Shown here: piece by piece, positions 6,134 through 13,581 of the stretch
How the letters are laid out: every line of letters begins with the position of its first letter
How positions within the stretch are numbered: position 1 is the stretch's first letter
Assembly: GCA_016939375.1 (NCBI GenBank)
Contig: JAFGHF010000032.1
Coordinates: 1-35,249 of the forward strand
Length of the DNA stretch: 35,249 nt
DNA from: Candidatus Omnitrophota bacterium
GTDB lineage: Bacteria; Omnitrophota; Gorgyraeia; JAFGHF01
Reading direction: 5' to 3'
Notes under the pieces: model-generated
What the model was told of the DNA's origin: nothing
Database searches by the model: none
What the model saw: the letters and a program-made list of their open reading frames with translations, nothing else
Position numbers and translations under genes: made by a program

Positions 6134-6604
6134 CTATTCTTTTTCGGTTGTCAGGTTATGCTTACAATTAACTTTTTTGAAAAATACACTTTTTACCCTG
6201 GGGCGAGTAAGATAGTAAATTGAAAGAATACATAGAACCCAGGATACAAGAGATGGGGCATCCAAAGTTTGTTTAAAAGAAGACTCGGCCATAATTACAT
6301 TAATTTTATATAAGATCCATAAAACCATTAAACTGATGGTTGATATTCTGGCCCAATTTTTCAAAAACATCAGAAAAATACCTGTAATCATAGCCAAGAT
6401 AGGGCCCACAAAAAGGCAACTGTAAATTAAATAAACAAAAGCCGGCACTGCTTCCTGCGAGGGATTATATGTCGGTGAGTTAGCCATATCTAATATCCAC
6501 GCAAGCATCCAAAATGCTGGTATGCCGGGCCAAAGTAATAGTATAGAACCCATAATAATTATAAATACTCCCAAAAGCCTTATGACTATTATCTCTTTTT
6601 TCAT
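6134..6604 (-). CDS. Unknown four-helix membrane protein
   Basis: About 156 residues from the ATG at 6604, with hydrophobic segments near 5-30, 45-75, 82-98 and 115-135. I prefer this start over one 17 codons upstream because the longer form would be a basic stretch overlapping the previous gene, while GTGGGTG lies just before the inner ATG. No family recognised. It follows the gene at 6615-7058 by ten bases and resembles it in size and layout, so the two may encode a pair of related or interacting membrane proteins. Confidence 0.65.
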   Translation of the reverse strand: MKKEIIVIRLLGVFIIIMGSILLLWPGIPAFWMLAWILDMANSPTYNPSQEAVPAFVYLIYSCLFVGPILAMITGIFLMFLKNWARISTISLMVLWILYKINVIMAESSFKQTLDAPSLVSWVLCILSIYYLTRPRVKSVFFKKVNCKHNLTTEKE

Positions 6605-6614
6605 TTTCACCCAC

Positions 6615-7058
6615 TTATTCCGGCGCTTTTTCCAAATTAAACAATTTTTTGACACTATTACTATTAAGGAATCTCACCTGAAGGATACCGATTATAGCTA
6701 TGCATAACCAGGGGACCGCTTCTGTAATCCAAAGAGAGGTATTGGCTAAAATATCTTTTATGGATAAAAGAATAAGGCCTACGATGAATGCGGATACAAC
6801 TGTCCAAAACCAAAAAAGGATCTTCCGGGAACGTTCATTGCGTCTTAAGACACCGACACCAACAATGGCAGGAAGAAGCCCAAGAAAAGCTGAAATACAA
6901 AGACCTATGAAAGGGCCTATCTCTTTGTTTAATTCGCAGGAATATATTACGATCATCAGGCCCAACGTAAACAACCAAAGTTCGATTCCTATGCTGGTCA
7001 AAATTCCGAAGACGCCGATAACAGAAAGCAAAATATTATTAAGCTTATCTCTTTTCAT
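6615..7058 (-). CDS. Unknown four-helix membrane protein
   Basis: The 147-residue product has four hydrophobic segments near 8-38, 47-68, 80-100 and 110-128 and a basic C-terminal tail. The motif GLLPAIVGVGVLRRNERSRK in the middle is loosely similar to the LLPAIVGVGFG stretch of the island protein at 3746-4660, which could be chance. No function can be given. It heads a two-gene unit with 6134-6604. Confidence 0.65.
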   Translation of the reverse strand: MKRDKLNNILLSVIGVFGILTSIGIELWLFTLGLMIVIYSCELNKEIGPFIGLCISAFLGLLPAIVGVGVLRRNERSRKILFWFWTVVSAFIVGLILLSIKDILANTSLWITEAVPWLCIAIIGILQVRFLNSNSVKKLFNLEKAPE

Positions 7059-7101
7059 CTTGCTCTCCTAGGTCTTATCACCTACAAAAATATTTATGAT
7101 T

Positions 7102-7728
7102 TTAAGGGTTTCTTGGGGTTGGGTATACTACTCCTGAATAATCGTCGTACATCTCAACGCGAAAAGAATCAAAGGAAGGATATGGGGCCAACTGCTGCCG
7201 GGATAGCTCAGGTAGGACTATAATATTTATTCTTGAAGGCTGGGCATATCCTTGCCCTGAGAAGCCGGTTGTATCGCCAGAAAACACGGTACAGGCCTTT
7301 ATTATCAAATAAATTGCCAATAATACTATTGGCAATAACCTCAAGAGTATACCTAGTTCTCGTTTAAGCTTATATGGAAGCAATCCTCTGTTTCTCCACC
7401 CCTGAGTTTTATCGATCAGGTACTTAATTAAGCTTCTGTTTACGCGCGTAAACTGCACTCCGGCCGAGAAACGTCCCCTTCCATATCCTCCTATGTATTT
7501 CAAATACTTCACCCTGCCCTTGCCCATCAAGGGCCTATCTAAAAAGGGAGTCATCACGGCGAATTTGACCTTGCTGCCGATCTCCAATTCTTCCAGCGAG
7601 CGCAGGCGAAAACCACCCAGGCCTATGTCGTCAATGCTGGCGTTTAATGGGCTGGTCTTGCGATCTGCCGTTTTAAGCTCTACCCCGCTTTTAAAGCTAA
7701 ATCGCTTATATGTTCTTTTCTGTTGCAT
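7102..7728 (-). CDS. PilZ-domain membrane protein
   Basis: The 208-residue protein starts with a PilZ domain of about 105 residues, the fold that binds cyclic di-GMP: RxxxR as R5-TYK-R9, then DDIGLGG (33-39) in place of the usual D/N-x-S-x-x-G, with Gly instead of Ser. It continues FxVGVxF-like as RFSAGVQF. A single hydrophobic segment near 128-148 follows and a C-terminal part of about 60 residues would then lie in the periplasm. Such proteins relay c-di-GMP to envelope, pilus or polysaccharide functions. The changed Ser may weaken ligand binding. It lies downstream of the lipoprotein and receiver-domain genes. Confidence 0.85.
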   Translation of the reverse strand: MQQKRTYKRFSFKSGVELKTADRKTSPLNASIDDIGLGGFRLRSLEELEIGSKVKFAVMTPFLDRPLMGKGRVKYLKYIGGYGRGRFSAGVQFTRVNRSLIKYLIDKTQGWRNRGLLPYKLKRELGILLRLLPIVLLAIYLIIKACTVFSGDTTGFSGQGYAQPSRINIIVLPELSRQQLAPYPSFDSFRVEMYDDYSGVVYPTPRNP

Positions 7729-7750
7729 CTTAGAACCTATTTAACACATT

Positions 7751-8470
7751 TTACTTATTTCGTTTGCTAGGGCTTGGTGCAGTCGCAAAAAATGTAGTCG
7801 CCTGTTCTTTCTCAAATGCCTCCTGCAGAGGTATTGTCCAAATTGCGGTATCCCCACTTATTTCGCTAGCATTTGAATCGATTATTTCACCTGGCATATG
7901 CAAGACATATTTTATACGGCAATCTTTAAAAATGCAGTTTTTAAGTTCGGGGGATTCTTTTTTTTCGCTGTTCTCAATGTTTTTAGAGATTGCTTCTCCA
8001 ATAACTCCTTTTACATCACTTGTAAAAATATATTTGATTACTTCTTCACTGGAGACAATATTGATCTGTTCCTCATTTTTATATATCTTTGTGATGTCAT
8101 CAAACTCGAATTCTAAATATGCGTGCGTGTTACCATCTATATCTTCTTGTCGGTACTTTTTATTTTTTATTGCATCCTGGCAAAACGAATTGGACAAATC
8201 GCCTTCATCTATCTTCACTCTGAAAGCAGTGTTAGCAGTTGCTGCAATCAAAGTTTCTTTCAAGGCTCTGCCGATTTCCGAGTCACAGCCAGAAAACACC
8301 TCTTCTAAATAAGCGGCTGTAGCACATTTAGAGGTTTCTTTGTTGTTGTAAACGTGGATTTGCACTTTTCCTGACATGTCTTCATCCAGAAATGTCTCCT
8401 GCTCTAGGTTAATGCAACCACAAACCAGCGCTAAAGCTATTATAATGGACCCTAACAGATATCTTTTCAC
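7751..8470 (-). CDS. Lipoprotein, LppM-like
   Basis: A secreted lipoprotein of about 239 residues. From the GTG at 8470 (AAGGGG six bases upstream) it begins MKRYLLGSIIIALALVCGC, a typical signal ending in a lipobox with Cys as the modified residue. A TTG six codons earlier is possible but weaker. The opening of the mature part (NLEQETFLDEDMSGKVQIHV) resembles the start of LppM-type lipoproteins, which contain one beta-rich domain; I hold this loosely. Several Cys residues in the mature protein could form disulfides. Stop of the receiver-domain gene is 23 bases upstream. Confidence 0.75.
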   Translation of the reverse strand: MKRYLLGSIIIALALVCGCINLEQETFLDEDMSGKVQIHVYNNKETSKCATAAYLEEVFSGCDSEIGRALKETLIAATANTAFRVKIDEGDLSNSFCQDAIKNKKYRQEDIDGNTHAYLEFEFDDITKIYKNEEQINIVSSEEVIKYIFTSDVKGVIGEAISKNIENSEKKESPELKNCIFKDCRIKYVLHMPGEIIDSNASEISGDTAIWTIPLQEAFEKEQATTFFATAPSPSKRNK

Positions 8471-8493
8471 CCAGGACCCCTTTTTCAAGTCGC

Positions 8494-8865
8494 CTATTTC
8501 AAATATTTATTGACTAAAGCCAGCAGTTGCTTTGAATCAAAAGGTTTTACCAGATAATCCTTTATGCCTTCTAGGGTAAAGAGGTCTTCCATTTCCGCTT
8601 TGCCGGTAAGAATAATGACGGGGATATCCTTGATCGACTGGTCGTATTTCTTTCTCTTGACAAAGGTATAGCCGTCCATTTTAGGCATCAAAATATCCAA
8701 GATAATCAAATCCGGCTTTTGGGCCGCAGCCAATTCATATCCGGCCGCCCCATCAAAGGCGGTAATGACGTCGTATCCGCTTGTCATCAATAATGTCTTT
8801 ACCACATCTACTATATCGGCTGCGTCGTCCACTACCAATATCTTCTTTTGACTTTTTTTATCCAT
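8494..8865 (-). CDS. Stand-alone response regulator receiver protein
   Basis: A 123-residue CheY-like receiver domain with all key residues: acidic pair D13/D14, phospho-acceptor D57 (LIILDILMPKMDGY), T87 (ILTGKAE) and K107 (YLVKPFD). There is no output domain, so it signals by protein contact like CheY, Spo0F or PilG/PilH-type proteins. No histidine kinase is encoded nearby. Its place between secreted proteins and a PilZ protein fits control of motility or envelope, but that is inference. Confidence 0.93.
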   Translation of the reverse strand: MDKKSQKKILVVDDAADIVDVVKTLLMTSGYDVITAFDGAAGYELAAAQKPDLIILDILMPKMDGYTFVKRKKYDQSIKDIPVIILTGKAEMEDLFTLEGIKDYLVKPFDSKQLLALVNKYLK

Positions 8866-8902
8866 AAAGTCTCCTTTTGGATTGATCTTTTAAATTAAAC
8901 GG

Positions 8903-9334
8903 CTATTCTACTACTTCAGCCAATATCTCATCTTCGTCCATAACCTTAAGTTTGATCTTGACGTCCTGTACATAGACAAACGCTGTCTTTCTGGGCAAGC
9001 TTTGAAAAGGGTATAATGTTTCTGTGGATACTGAGCGGACATCTTTTCTTATCGCATCATCGTTGTCTGTATGGGCCGAGTTTACTTCCAATATTATATT
9101 GTTGTCTTTAATCCCTTTAAACACGTAATAATCACGGACAGACAAAGGCACTACTTTGTGATGGACAAAAACCACCTCTCCTTGTTTTATGGGAAAAGTA
9201 TACACTAAAAGTGTATCTCCGCCCTCCAATTCAACTTTGCACTGATTGGAATCATAGACAAGGTTGTAACCGGCAAAGGAGCTAAAAGGCACAAGAAGCA
9301 TAAGGACAAACAAAAATATCATGGTCTTATTCAT
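8903..9334 (-). CDS. Secreted protein of unknown function
   Basis: About 143 residues with a signal peptide (MNKTMIFLFVLMLLVPFSSFA, cleavage after SFA) and a mature domain of about 120 residues rich in beta-type sequence with one Cys. The ATG at 9334 is preferred because GGAG lies eight bases before it; an earlier GTG at 9343 overlaps the preceding stop codon. No family recognised. It follows the Ala/Glu-rich protein gene by five bases, so both are probably made together. Confidence 0.7.
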   Translation of the reverse strand: MNKTMIFLFVLMLLVPFSSFAGYNLVYDSNQCKVELEGGDTLLVYTFPIKQGEVVFVHHKVVPLSVRDYYVFKGIKDNNIILEVNSAHTDNDDAIRKDVRSVSTETLYPFQSLPRKTAFVYVQDVKIKLKVMDEDEILAEVVE

Positions 9335-9339
9335 TTCAT

Positions 9340-9777
9340 TCACTCCGATTCTAAGGCTTCTGCAGCTGCCTCTTCCGCTTCTTCAGCCGCCTCAGCGGCT
9401 TTTTTTGCCGCTTTCTCTGCCTCTTCAGCCAGGTCAACGGATTCTTCAGCGTCTTCTAATGCTTTTTCCGCGTCCCTTAACGCCTCTTCCGCTTCTTCTA
9501 AATCTTCTGCTTTCTTCTCTGCCCTGCGCGCTTTCCTTTCTGCCCGCTCTGCCGCCTCAAGGGCGTCTTCGTCACCTGCTTCTTCAGCTATCTCTTGTGC
9601 CTCTCTTGCCTTTCTTCTTGCCCTTTTGGCTTTTCTTTTTACTTCGTCTTCATCTGCCCGGACACTTTTGAATGCCTTTTCAGATTCAGAAAAATAATCC
9701 TTTTGCTGAGAAAATGCCATGTTTACTGAACCCAGAAAAAAAATTACGATTAAAAAAGCTAACCCTTTTCTTAGCAT
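9340..9777 (-). CDS. Secreted Ala/Glu/Lys-rich helical protein
   Basis: A 145-residue protein with a signal peptide ending near residue 23 (MAFS/Q). The rest, from about residue 28, is almost wholly Ala, Glu, Lys, Arg and Asp in helix-favouring order, ending in AEAAEEAEEAAAEALESE. The pattern fits a long coiled coil or single alpha-helix in the periplasm, perhaps a spacer or lipoprotein-like envelope tether. The sequence repeats AEEA-type units, so homology searches will be dominated by composition. GGAGG lies close before the ATG. Function unknown. Confidence 0.75.
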   Translation of the reverse strand: MLRKGLAFLIVIFFLGSVNMAFSQQKDYFSESEKAFKSVRADEDEVKRKAKRARRKAREAQEIAEEAGDEDALEAAERAERKARRAEKKAEDLEEAEEALRDAEKALEDAEESVDLAEEAEKAAKKAAEAAEEAEEAAAEALESE

Positions 9778-9820
9778 GATTACCTCCTGCGGTCCTTTGC
9801 TACCCGGTCAAATAGCGCGG

Positions 9821-10318
9821 CTAAACCTCATTGCCAGCACCAGAAGCCTGCCAAACGTCCATAAGCGCTTTATAAAAACTCTCTCCCAGATTAAAAGGGG
9901 CGATTTCGATTTTAAATGGTATCCCGGTTTTGCTTTTGATCTCTATAATATCACCGAGCATGCTTTCTTGGCGGTGTTGGATATCAGCGATGTCTTCGAT
10001 GGCAATAGATGTCGTGCGGTCATTCTTATGGTACAGGACACGTTCTGTGGTCAAGATAGCTGCTTCCGAGCCGTTCAGCGTTATAGTCGCGTCATAATAG
10101 GCCACCAATTCTTCACTGTCACTAAGAAGCTCATGTTCTTCTATATATTCCAAGGCATAAGCATCCATCTCATTGGCCAGTTTGACCCCTCCGCCGCTTC
10201 CCGGCAAAGTCATACTCCAAATTATAAAGCCTAAAACAGCAACTCCTATAACTATGCCGATGATTTGAAGGGCCGACATTCCTGAACATCTTTTTATATT
10301 AACCATTTTTTCCCTCAT
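9821..10318 (-). CDS. Membrane-anchored bacterial PH-like domain protein
   Basis: The 165-residue product has one N-terminal membrane helix (about 17-37), a linker and a domain at about 65-150 that looks like a bacterial pleckstrin-homology-like fold: LVAYYDATITLNG, AILTTERVLYHKND, then SIAIEDIADI and GDIIEIKSKTG, ending in a helix (GESFYKALMDVW). This strand order and the ILTxxRV motif are typical of bPH domains. The start is uncertain: the ATG at 10306 has GAGGG five bases upstream, the one at 10318 does not. It follows the 51-residue protein gene by seven bases. Confidence 0.75.
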   Translation of the reverse strand: MREKMVNIKRCSGMSALQIIGIVIGVAVLGFIIWSMTLPGSGGGVKLANEMDAYALEYIEEHELLSDSEELVAYYDATITLNGSEAAILTTERVLYHKNDRTTSIAIEDIADIQHRQESMLGDIIEIKSKTGIPFKIEIAPFNLGESFYKALMDVWQASGAGNEV

Positions 10319-10325
10319 ATTCAGC

Positions 10326-10481
10326 CTAAGACCTTTTTTTCTTTCTCTTCAGCGCCTTGTCCATACGCTCCGCGGCCTGCCTGGGTGTCTTTCCCTCAGT
10401 CAAATGGGAACAACAAACAGCAGCATACCCTCGTCTATTCTTTATCTTAAAGATACGTACGGTTTTTTTGCTGGCCCTCAT
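10326..10481 (-). CDS. Small basic protein, 51 residues
   Basis: An ORF too short for usual cut-offs but well supported: AGGAG seven bases before ATG, tight fit between its neighbours, and a coherent product. It begins MRASKKTVRIFKIKNRRG, contains a paired Cys (AAVCC) and a conserved-looking stretch HLTEGKTPRQAAERMDKAL, and ends in KRKKKRS. The basic ends suggest nucleic-acid binding; the family is unknown to me. It lies between the cyclophilin gene and the PH-like protein gene. Confidence 0.7.
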   Translation of the reverse strand: MRASKKTVRIFKIKNRRGYAAVCCSHLTEGKTPRQAAERMDKALKRKKKRS

Positions 10482-10491
10482 CTTTTGTCTC

Positions 10492-11028
10492 CTATTTTAC
10501 ATATGCTTTTATGATTTTTTGCTCCTCAATAGGGCGGCTGGCTTCCCCTGTAGGTACATTCTCTATTTTTTTCACGACATCATATCCAGAGACTACCTCG
10601 CCAAAGATAGTGTGTTTCATATTAAGCCATGGTGTTTTGACGACTGTAATGAAAAACTGGCTGCCGTTAGTGTTTGGGCCGGAGTTTGCCATCGCCAGAA
10701 GGCCGGGCCTATCGAATTCTACATCGCTTGTTACCTCATCTCTAAAAGGCCTACCCCAGATGGATTCCCCGCCTCTTCCTGTTCCGCTGGGGTCTCCCCC
10801 TTGGATCATGAAATTTTTGATCACTCTGTGAAAAATAACGCCATCATAATATCCCTTATCGACCAAACCCACGAAATTCTCACAGGTTTTGGGCGCTACA
10901 TCAGGCATCAGCTTCAGTTCTATTATGCCCTGATTTGTCTCCAAGACAACGATTATATCCGCTGCCTGGGCCTCGTCAAAACCAAAGAACATTCCCAAAA
11001 AAGCCAAAACTAAAATACCGTTTATCAT
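10492..11028 (-). CDS. Exported cyclophilin-type peptidyl-prolyl isomerase
   Basis: A 178-residue cyclophilin that speeds proline cis/trans isomerisation during protein folding. A signal peptide (1-22, ending AQA) puts it in the periplasm. The catalytic signature is complete: FHRVI with R68, FMIQGGD (73-79), GTGRGGES, then MANSGPNTNGSQFFIT and the conserved Trp/His pair WLNMKHTIFG. Length matches the single-domain PpiA type. The start ATG directly follows the stop of the zinc-ribbon gene, whose last codons provide GGGAGG, so translation is coupled. Confidence 0.93.
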   Translation of the reverse strand: MINGILVLAFLGMFFGFDEAQAADIIVVLETNQGIIELKLMPDVAPKTCENFVGLVDKGYYDGVIFHRVIKNFMIQGGDPSGTGRGGESIWGRPFRDEVTSDVEFDRPGLLAMANSGPNTNGSQFFITVVKTPWLNMKHTIFGEVVSGYDVVKKIENVPTGEASRPIEEQKIIKAYVK

Positions 11029-11586
11029 CTACCCTCCCATCATATTTTTGATTCTCTGAAAATTAAATTTTGTGGCCTCCCAAAGGCTGTGAAAATACTC
11101 AACCGCCTCAGGGTCCCTGGCCTTAACAGACCAAACGTGCTCGCCATAACCTGCCTGGGCAAGGACATAACGGCCAAACGCAAATTGGCCTATTGCAGTA
11201 ATACCCGTGGCAAACTGTCCCAGGCCAAAATAGATGCCTAAGGCAAACTGAGCTATGGCGACTGTGCTGGCTATGAACTGTCCGAATCCGAATGCAATAC
11301 CAATACCGAACTGTGCAAATGTTACTAGCCCTATGGCGAACTGGCCAATCGCTATTATTCCTTTGGCCACCAGCAATCTACCGGTCTTTTTATTGCGTCC
11401 AAAGGCGATATGTATCAATGGCAATCCAAAGAGTTCGCTTTTGCTTCTCCATTCAAAACCACGCCACTGCCGCATATAAGGATGGGCCATAGCATCATCT
11501 TTTTTAATCGGATGGCCACAGCGGGGACATGACAGCGCTTGGTCGCTTATGCTCCCTCCGCATTCCGGGCAGGCGATAAGTGCCAT
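11029..11586 (-). CDS. Zinc-ribbon protein with GQFA repeats
   Basis: The 185-residue protein starts with a zinc ribbon (C6-PE-C9 and C20-PR-C23), then a linker and, at about 76-147, seven copies of a 10-11 residue unit with the consensus AIGQFAIG: Gln recurs at 82, 92, 103, 113, 124, 134 and 144. The repeats are Gly-rich and hydrophobic, fitting either a membrane-embedded bundle or a stacked beta coil. The preceding GLPLIHIAFG is typical of this group. A polar C-terminal tail follows. AGGAGG precedes the ATG. I know of such proteins in many bacteria but of no settled function. Confidence 0.75.
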   Translation of the reverse strand: MALIACPECGGSISDQALSCPRCGHPIKKDDAMAHPYMRQWRGFEWRSKSELFGLPLIHIAFGRNKKTGRLLVAKGIIAIGQFAIGLVTFAQFGIGIAFGFGQFIASTVAIAQFALGIYFGLGQFATGITAIGQFAFGRYVLAQAGYGEHVWSVKARDPEAVEYFHSLWEATKFNFQRIKNMMGG

Positions 11587-11598
11587 ACTTACATCCTC

Positions 11599-12099
11599 CT
11601 ATGCTGAGCCAGCTGTAAAAAGCGCGAATAGTTTCACGCCCAAGCTATCTTTAAACAGCTGCTTTTCTTCTTCAAACAACTTATCCTGCTGCAAATATAA
11701 GCTATGCTGCTTTTCATCTTTAATAATGTCGTCATACATCTGTTTATACTCTGGATCATCCTGATCGCGCGCTAACTTATAAAACTCTATGGCCGATACT
11801 TCTGATTCTTTCGCTGCCTTGGCCGCGGAACTCAGGGAAAAACCATTTTCCTTAAGAGGGACGTCCATCTTTGTCAAATCCGGTTCGTATGTTTCTCCGG
11901 TCAGACCTGTTAAGCGCTCTTGCAATAAATCCTTGTGCTTCGTCGCCTCTTCTTGGGCAAACCTATTAAAAGTCTTTTTTATATAGCCATTCTCCACATG
12001 TTCAGCGATATATTTATAGAAACTGCCGGTGATCTTTTCTGAACGTATTGCCTCTTTGAGATTATGGACTAAGTCTGCTTTTGTCTGCCCCTGCGGCAT
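11599..12099 (-). CDS. Ferritin-like/rubrerythrin-like protein
   Basis: A 166-residue helical protein with the halves of a ferritin-like four-helix bundle: ALKEAIRSEK-type helix with E21, FAQEEATKHKDLL with E50/E51 and H55, a helix carrying KESEVSAIEFYKLA, and DEKQHSLYL with a standard ExxH. This would bind a di-iron centre for peroxide or iron handling. The first ExxH is shifted (EATKH), so one ligand may be missing or moved. No rubredoxin domain is present. AAGGAGG precedes the ATG. The 59-residue protein at 32776-32955 is a half-size relative. Confidence 0.8.
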   Translation of the reverse strand: MPQGQTKADLVHNLKEAIRSEKITGSFYKYIAEHVENGYIKKTFNRFAQEEATKHKDLLQERLTGLTGETYEPDLTKMDVPLKENGFSLSSAAKAAKESEVSAIEFYKLARDQDDPEYKQMYDDIIKDEKQHSLYLQQDKLFEEEKQLFKDSLGVKLFALFTAGSA

Positions 12100-12147
12100 T
12101 GTACCTCCTTTTTAAGCCAACAACTGCCGTTATTAAACTGTTTTTAA

Positions 12148-12348
12148 CTACTTCTTTGACTCCCTAAGAATGAATTTGACTCCCATGACGATGAACAGCG
12201 CGCAGATCACAATGGCGGTAATGGATTTAGGGCCGGTTATATCGTTTACAGGCTTTTGCATAAGGATGTCATAAGTACCTACAAATACAGCCCCAAAAAC
12301 GCCCGTCAACAGCAATACAATCCCCTGTAGCCTTACTCCAAGTTTCAC
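12148..12348 (-). CDS. Small two-helix membrane protein
   Basis: A 66-residue protein with hydrophobic segments near 8-28 and 44-60 and a basic C-terminus (RESKK). It starts at a GTG (12348) with GGAGG five bases upstream; the nearer ATG is out of frame. No family recognised. It lies between the small lipoprotein gene and the ferritin-like gene. Confidence 0.65.
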   Translation of the reverse strand: MKLGVRLQGIVLLLTGVFGAVFVGTYDILMQKPVNDITGPKSITAIVICALFIVMGVKFILRESKK

Positions 12349-12385
12349 GCCATCCTCCTTTCAAGAAAATTCAGCCATGTAAACA

Positions 12386-12553
12386 CTATTTATCTTTATT
12401 GGGCACATCGATGACTATGTCGCCACTGCCGCGCACAGGCCCCACCTGCCCTTTACCTCCAACACGCATAGTCTCACAACCGCACAGGCATATACAGATG
12501 CCAACGAAAGAAAATAGAACTATAACTTTTTCTGACAATTTTGCTGCATACAT
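12386..12553 (-). CDS. Small lipoprotein, 55 residues
   Basis: A short gene with a convincing lipoprotein signal: MYAAKLSEKVIVLFSFVGIC then a lipobox ending LCGC, leaving a mature peptide of about 30 residues with Gly-rich GGKGQVGPVRGSGD. It starts one base after the TAG of the coiled-coil protein gene (TAG-G-ATG), so translation is coupled, and ends in NKDK. Small lipoproteins of this form often act as entericidin-like or envelope-tether peptides; none is identified here. Confidence 0.7.
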   Translation of the reverse strand: MYAAKLSEKVIVLFSFVGICICLCGCETMRVGGKGQVGPVRGSGDIVIDVPNKDK

Positions 12554-12554
12554 C

Positions 12555-12911
12555 CTATTCTCTCAGCCTCTGGCCTTCCTCTTGTACGGGCGCCTCTTCT
12601 GTCTTGAGCTGCTCTATCTCCTCTTTTAGGCGCGCAACCTCTTCTTTTAAGGCCTCTTCTTTGGCCTCCAGTGCCGCAAACCGTTCTTCCATCTCTAGAA
12701 ATCTACGGCCCACGTACTCACCTATCCCCTCGACTTCTACTTTACTACCCTTATCTTCGTATTTTGTGCCTTTAGGCACTATTACCCTGACAGTCCCGAT
12801 CTGCAATAACTCCATCCCCGGGCCAATCTTTATTTTCTCATCATCCGCCCCTGCCATAGCCAAAGGGCAAAACAGGCTAACGACCAAAATGCAAAATATA
12901 GTCTTCTTCAT
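12555..12911 (-). CDS. Secreted coiled-coil protein
   Basis: A 118-residue protein with a signal peptide (1-20, ending AMA) and a short beta-type region around residues 25-62 (IGTVRVIVPKGTKYED) followed by a heptad-patterned coiled coil from about 70 to 108 rich in Glu, Leu and Ala. It begins after a strong terminator and has GGGAGAA before the ATG, so it heads a unit with the small lipoprotein. The likely role is a periplasmic oligomer; partner unknown. Confidence 0.75.
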   Translation of the reverse strand: MKKTIFCILVVSLFCPLAMAGADDEKIKIGPGMELLQIGTVRVIVPKGTKYEDKGSKVEVEGIGEYVGRRFLEMEERFAALEAKEEALKEEVARLKEEIEQLKTEEAPVQEEGQRLRE

Positions 12912-12928
12912 CCGTCATTCTCCCAACT

Positions 12929-12961
12929 AAAAGAGGCGACTCATTTAGAGCCGCCTCTTTT
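12929..12961. terminator. Bidirectional Rho-independent terminator
   Basis: AAAAGAGGCGACTC pairs with GAGCCGCCTCTTTT (14 bp, one G-T pair) around a five-base loop, with T-runs in the arms on both strands. It ends the unit of tRNA-Pro, tRNA-Arg and the small membrane protein at 12969-13169. Confidence 0.85.
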
Positions 12962-12968
12962 AAAACGT

Positions 12969-13169
12969 TTATTTCTTTACGCTTTCTAAGATGTAGACCA
13001 AGAGCAATAGGGCCAGGGAACAAAAAAATCCTTTTGCCAGGATATACCATGATAGGGCGTCATTTGAAAACTCCTTGTCAAAGACATCGTTTCCCAACAA
13101 AAAAGAATAAATGCATATCAATAATACTATTATGGCAACAAATGAAACAAAACGTTTAAACTTTTTCAT
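12969..13169 (-). CDS. Small two-helix membrane protein
   Basis: A 66-residue protein from ATG 13169 (GGGGGTGA just upstream), with hydrophobic segments near 7-25 and 40-60 and a basic end (ESVKK). An ATG six codons earlier has no ribosome-binding site. The gene lies 28 bases after tRNA-Arg with no terminator between, so it may be made on the same primary transcript. Function unknown. Confidence 0.6.
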   Translation of the reverse strand: MKKFKRFVSFVAIIVLLICIYSFLLGNDVFDKEFSNDALSWYILAKGFFCSLALLLLVYILESVKK

Positions 13170-13196
13170 AGTCACCCCCGTTTTCAAAGAAACACT

Positions 13197-13273
13197 TGGC
13201 GTCCCCGGAGTGATTCGAACACTCGACCCTCTGCTTAGAAGGCAGATGCTCTATCCGACTGAGCTACGGGGAC
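13197..13273 (-). tRNA. tRNA-Arg (anticodon TCT)
   Basis: GTCCCCG pairs with CGGGGAC as acceptor stem; D arm AGCTCAGTCGGATAGAGC, anticodon stem CTGCC/GGCAG-type around TTCTAA with TCT, and T loop GTTCGAATC are all in place. Discriminator G and CCA are encoded (77 bases in all). It follows tRNA-Pro by 45 bases. Confidence 0.95.
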
Positions 13274-13318
13274 TTTGCCTATTAAAGTGTTTTTCAAAGA
13301 TTGAATTTACTTCACCTT

Positions 13319-13397
13319 TGGTCGGGGCGCTGGGATTTGAACCCAGGACCTCTTGCTCCCAAAGCAAGCGCGCTAATCCAAGCTGCGCCACGCCCCG
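13319..13397 (-). tRNA. tRNA-Pro (anticodon TGG)
   Basis: CGGGGCG pairs with CGCCCCG; anticodon stem CTTGC/GCAAG closes a TTTGGGA loop giving TGG; T arm CTGGGTTCAAATCCCAG is canonical. The discriminator A and CCA are encoded. A promoter lies about 145 bases upstream. Confidence 0.95.
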
Positions 13398-13480
13398 TTC
13401 TAAATTACTGCAAAACTCTGCGATACAGTTATCACTTTAGCTATAAATCCAACCGTGGAACAGCACAAGCAACGGGAATT

Positions 13481-13521
13481 AGTAATTTGGAACGGGGCAC
13501 GCCCCAGCAATCCAAATTACT
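13481..13521. repeat. Inverted repeat made from tRNA-Pro leader copies
   Basis: AGTAATTTGGA (13481-13491) and TCCAAATTACT (13511-13521) are perfect inverted arms around a GGGGC/GCCCC pair. Both arms plus their GGGGC extensions match the sequence at the start of tRNA-Pro (GCAGTAATTTAGAACGGGGC on the minus strand), one direct, one inverted. In the transcript this forms a strong hairpin near the 5' end of the tRNA precursor. Confidence 0.6.
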
Positions 13522-13542
13522 GCGTAGTCAAGTTAATTTTGT

Positions 13543-13571
13543 ATTATAGCCTAATATTACACATATGTCCA
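13543..13571 (-). promoter_or_regulatory. Strong sigma-70-type promoter for tRNA-Pro/tRNA-Arg
   Basis: TGGACA (13566-13571), a 17-base spacer and a perfect TATAAT (13543-13548) on the minus strand. Transcription would begin near 13536 and run through the hairpin at 13481-13521 into tRNA-Pro. The region 13398-13645 holds no gene. Confidence 0.75.
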
Positions 13572-13581
13572 GCAAATTAAA

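Noticed and set aside
9321..9671. Leucine/proline-rich plus-strand open frame
   Set aside because: Complement of the Ala/Glu/Lys-rich coiled-coil gene; composition explains the openness and no ribosome-binding site is seen.
13111..13440. Plus-strand open frame running across two tRNA genes
   Set aside because: It reads through the complement of tRNA-Arg and tRNA-Pro; such frames are a common false positive.
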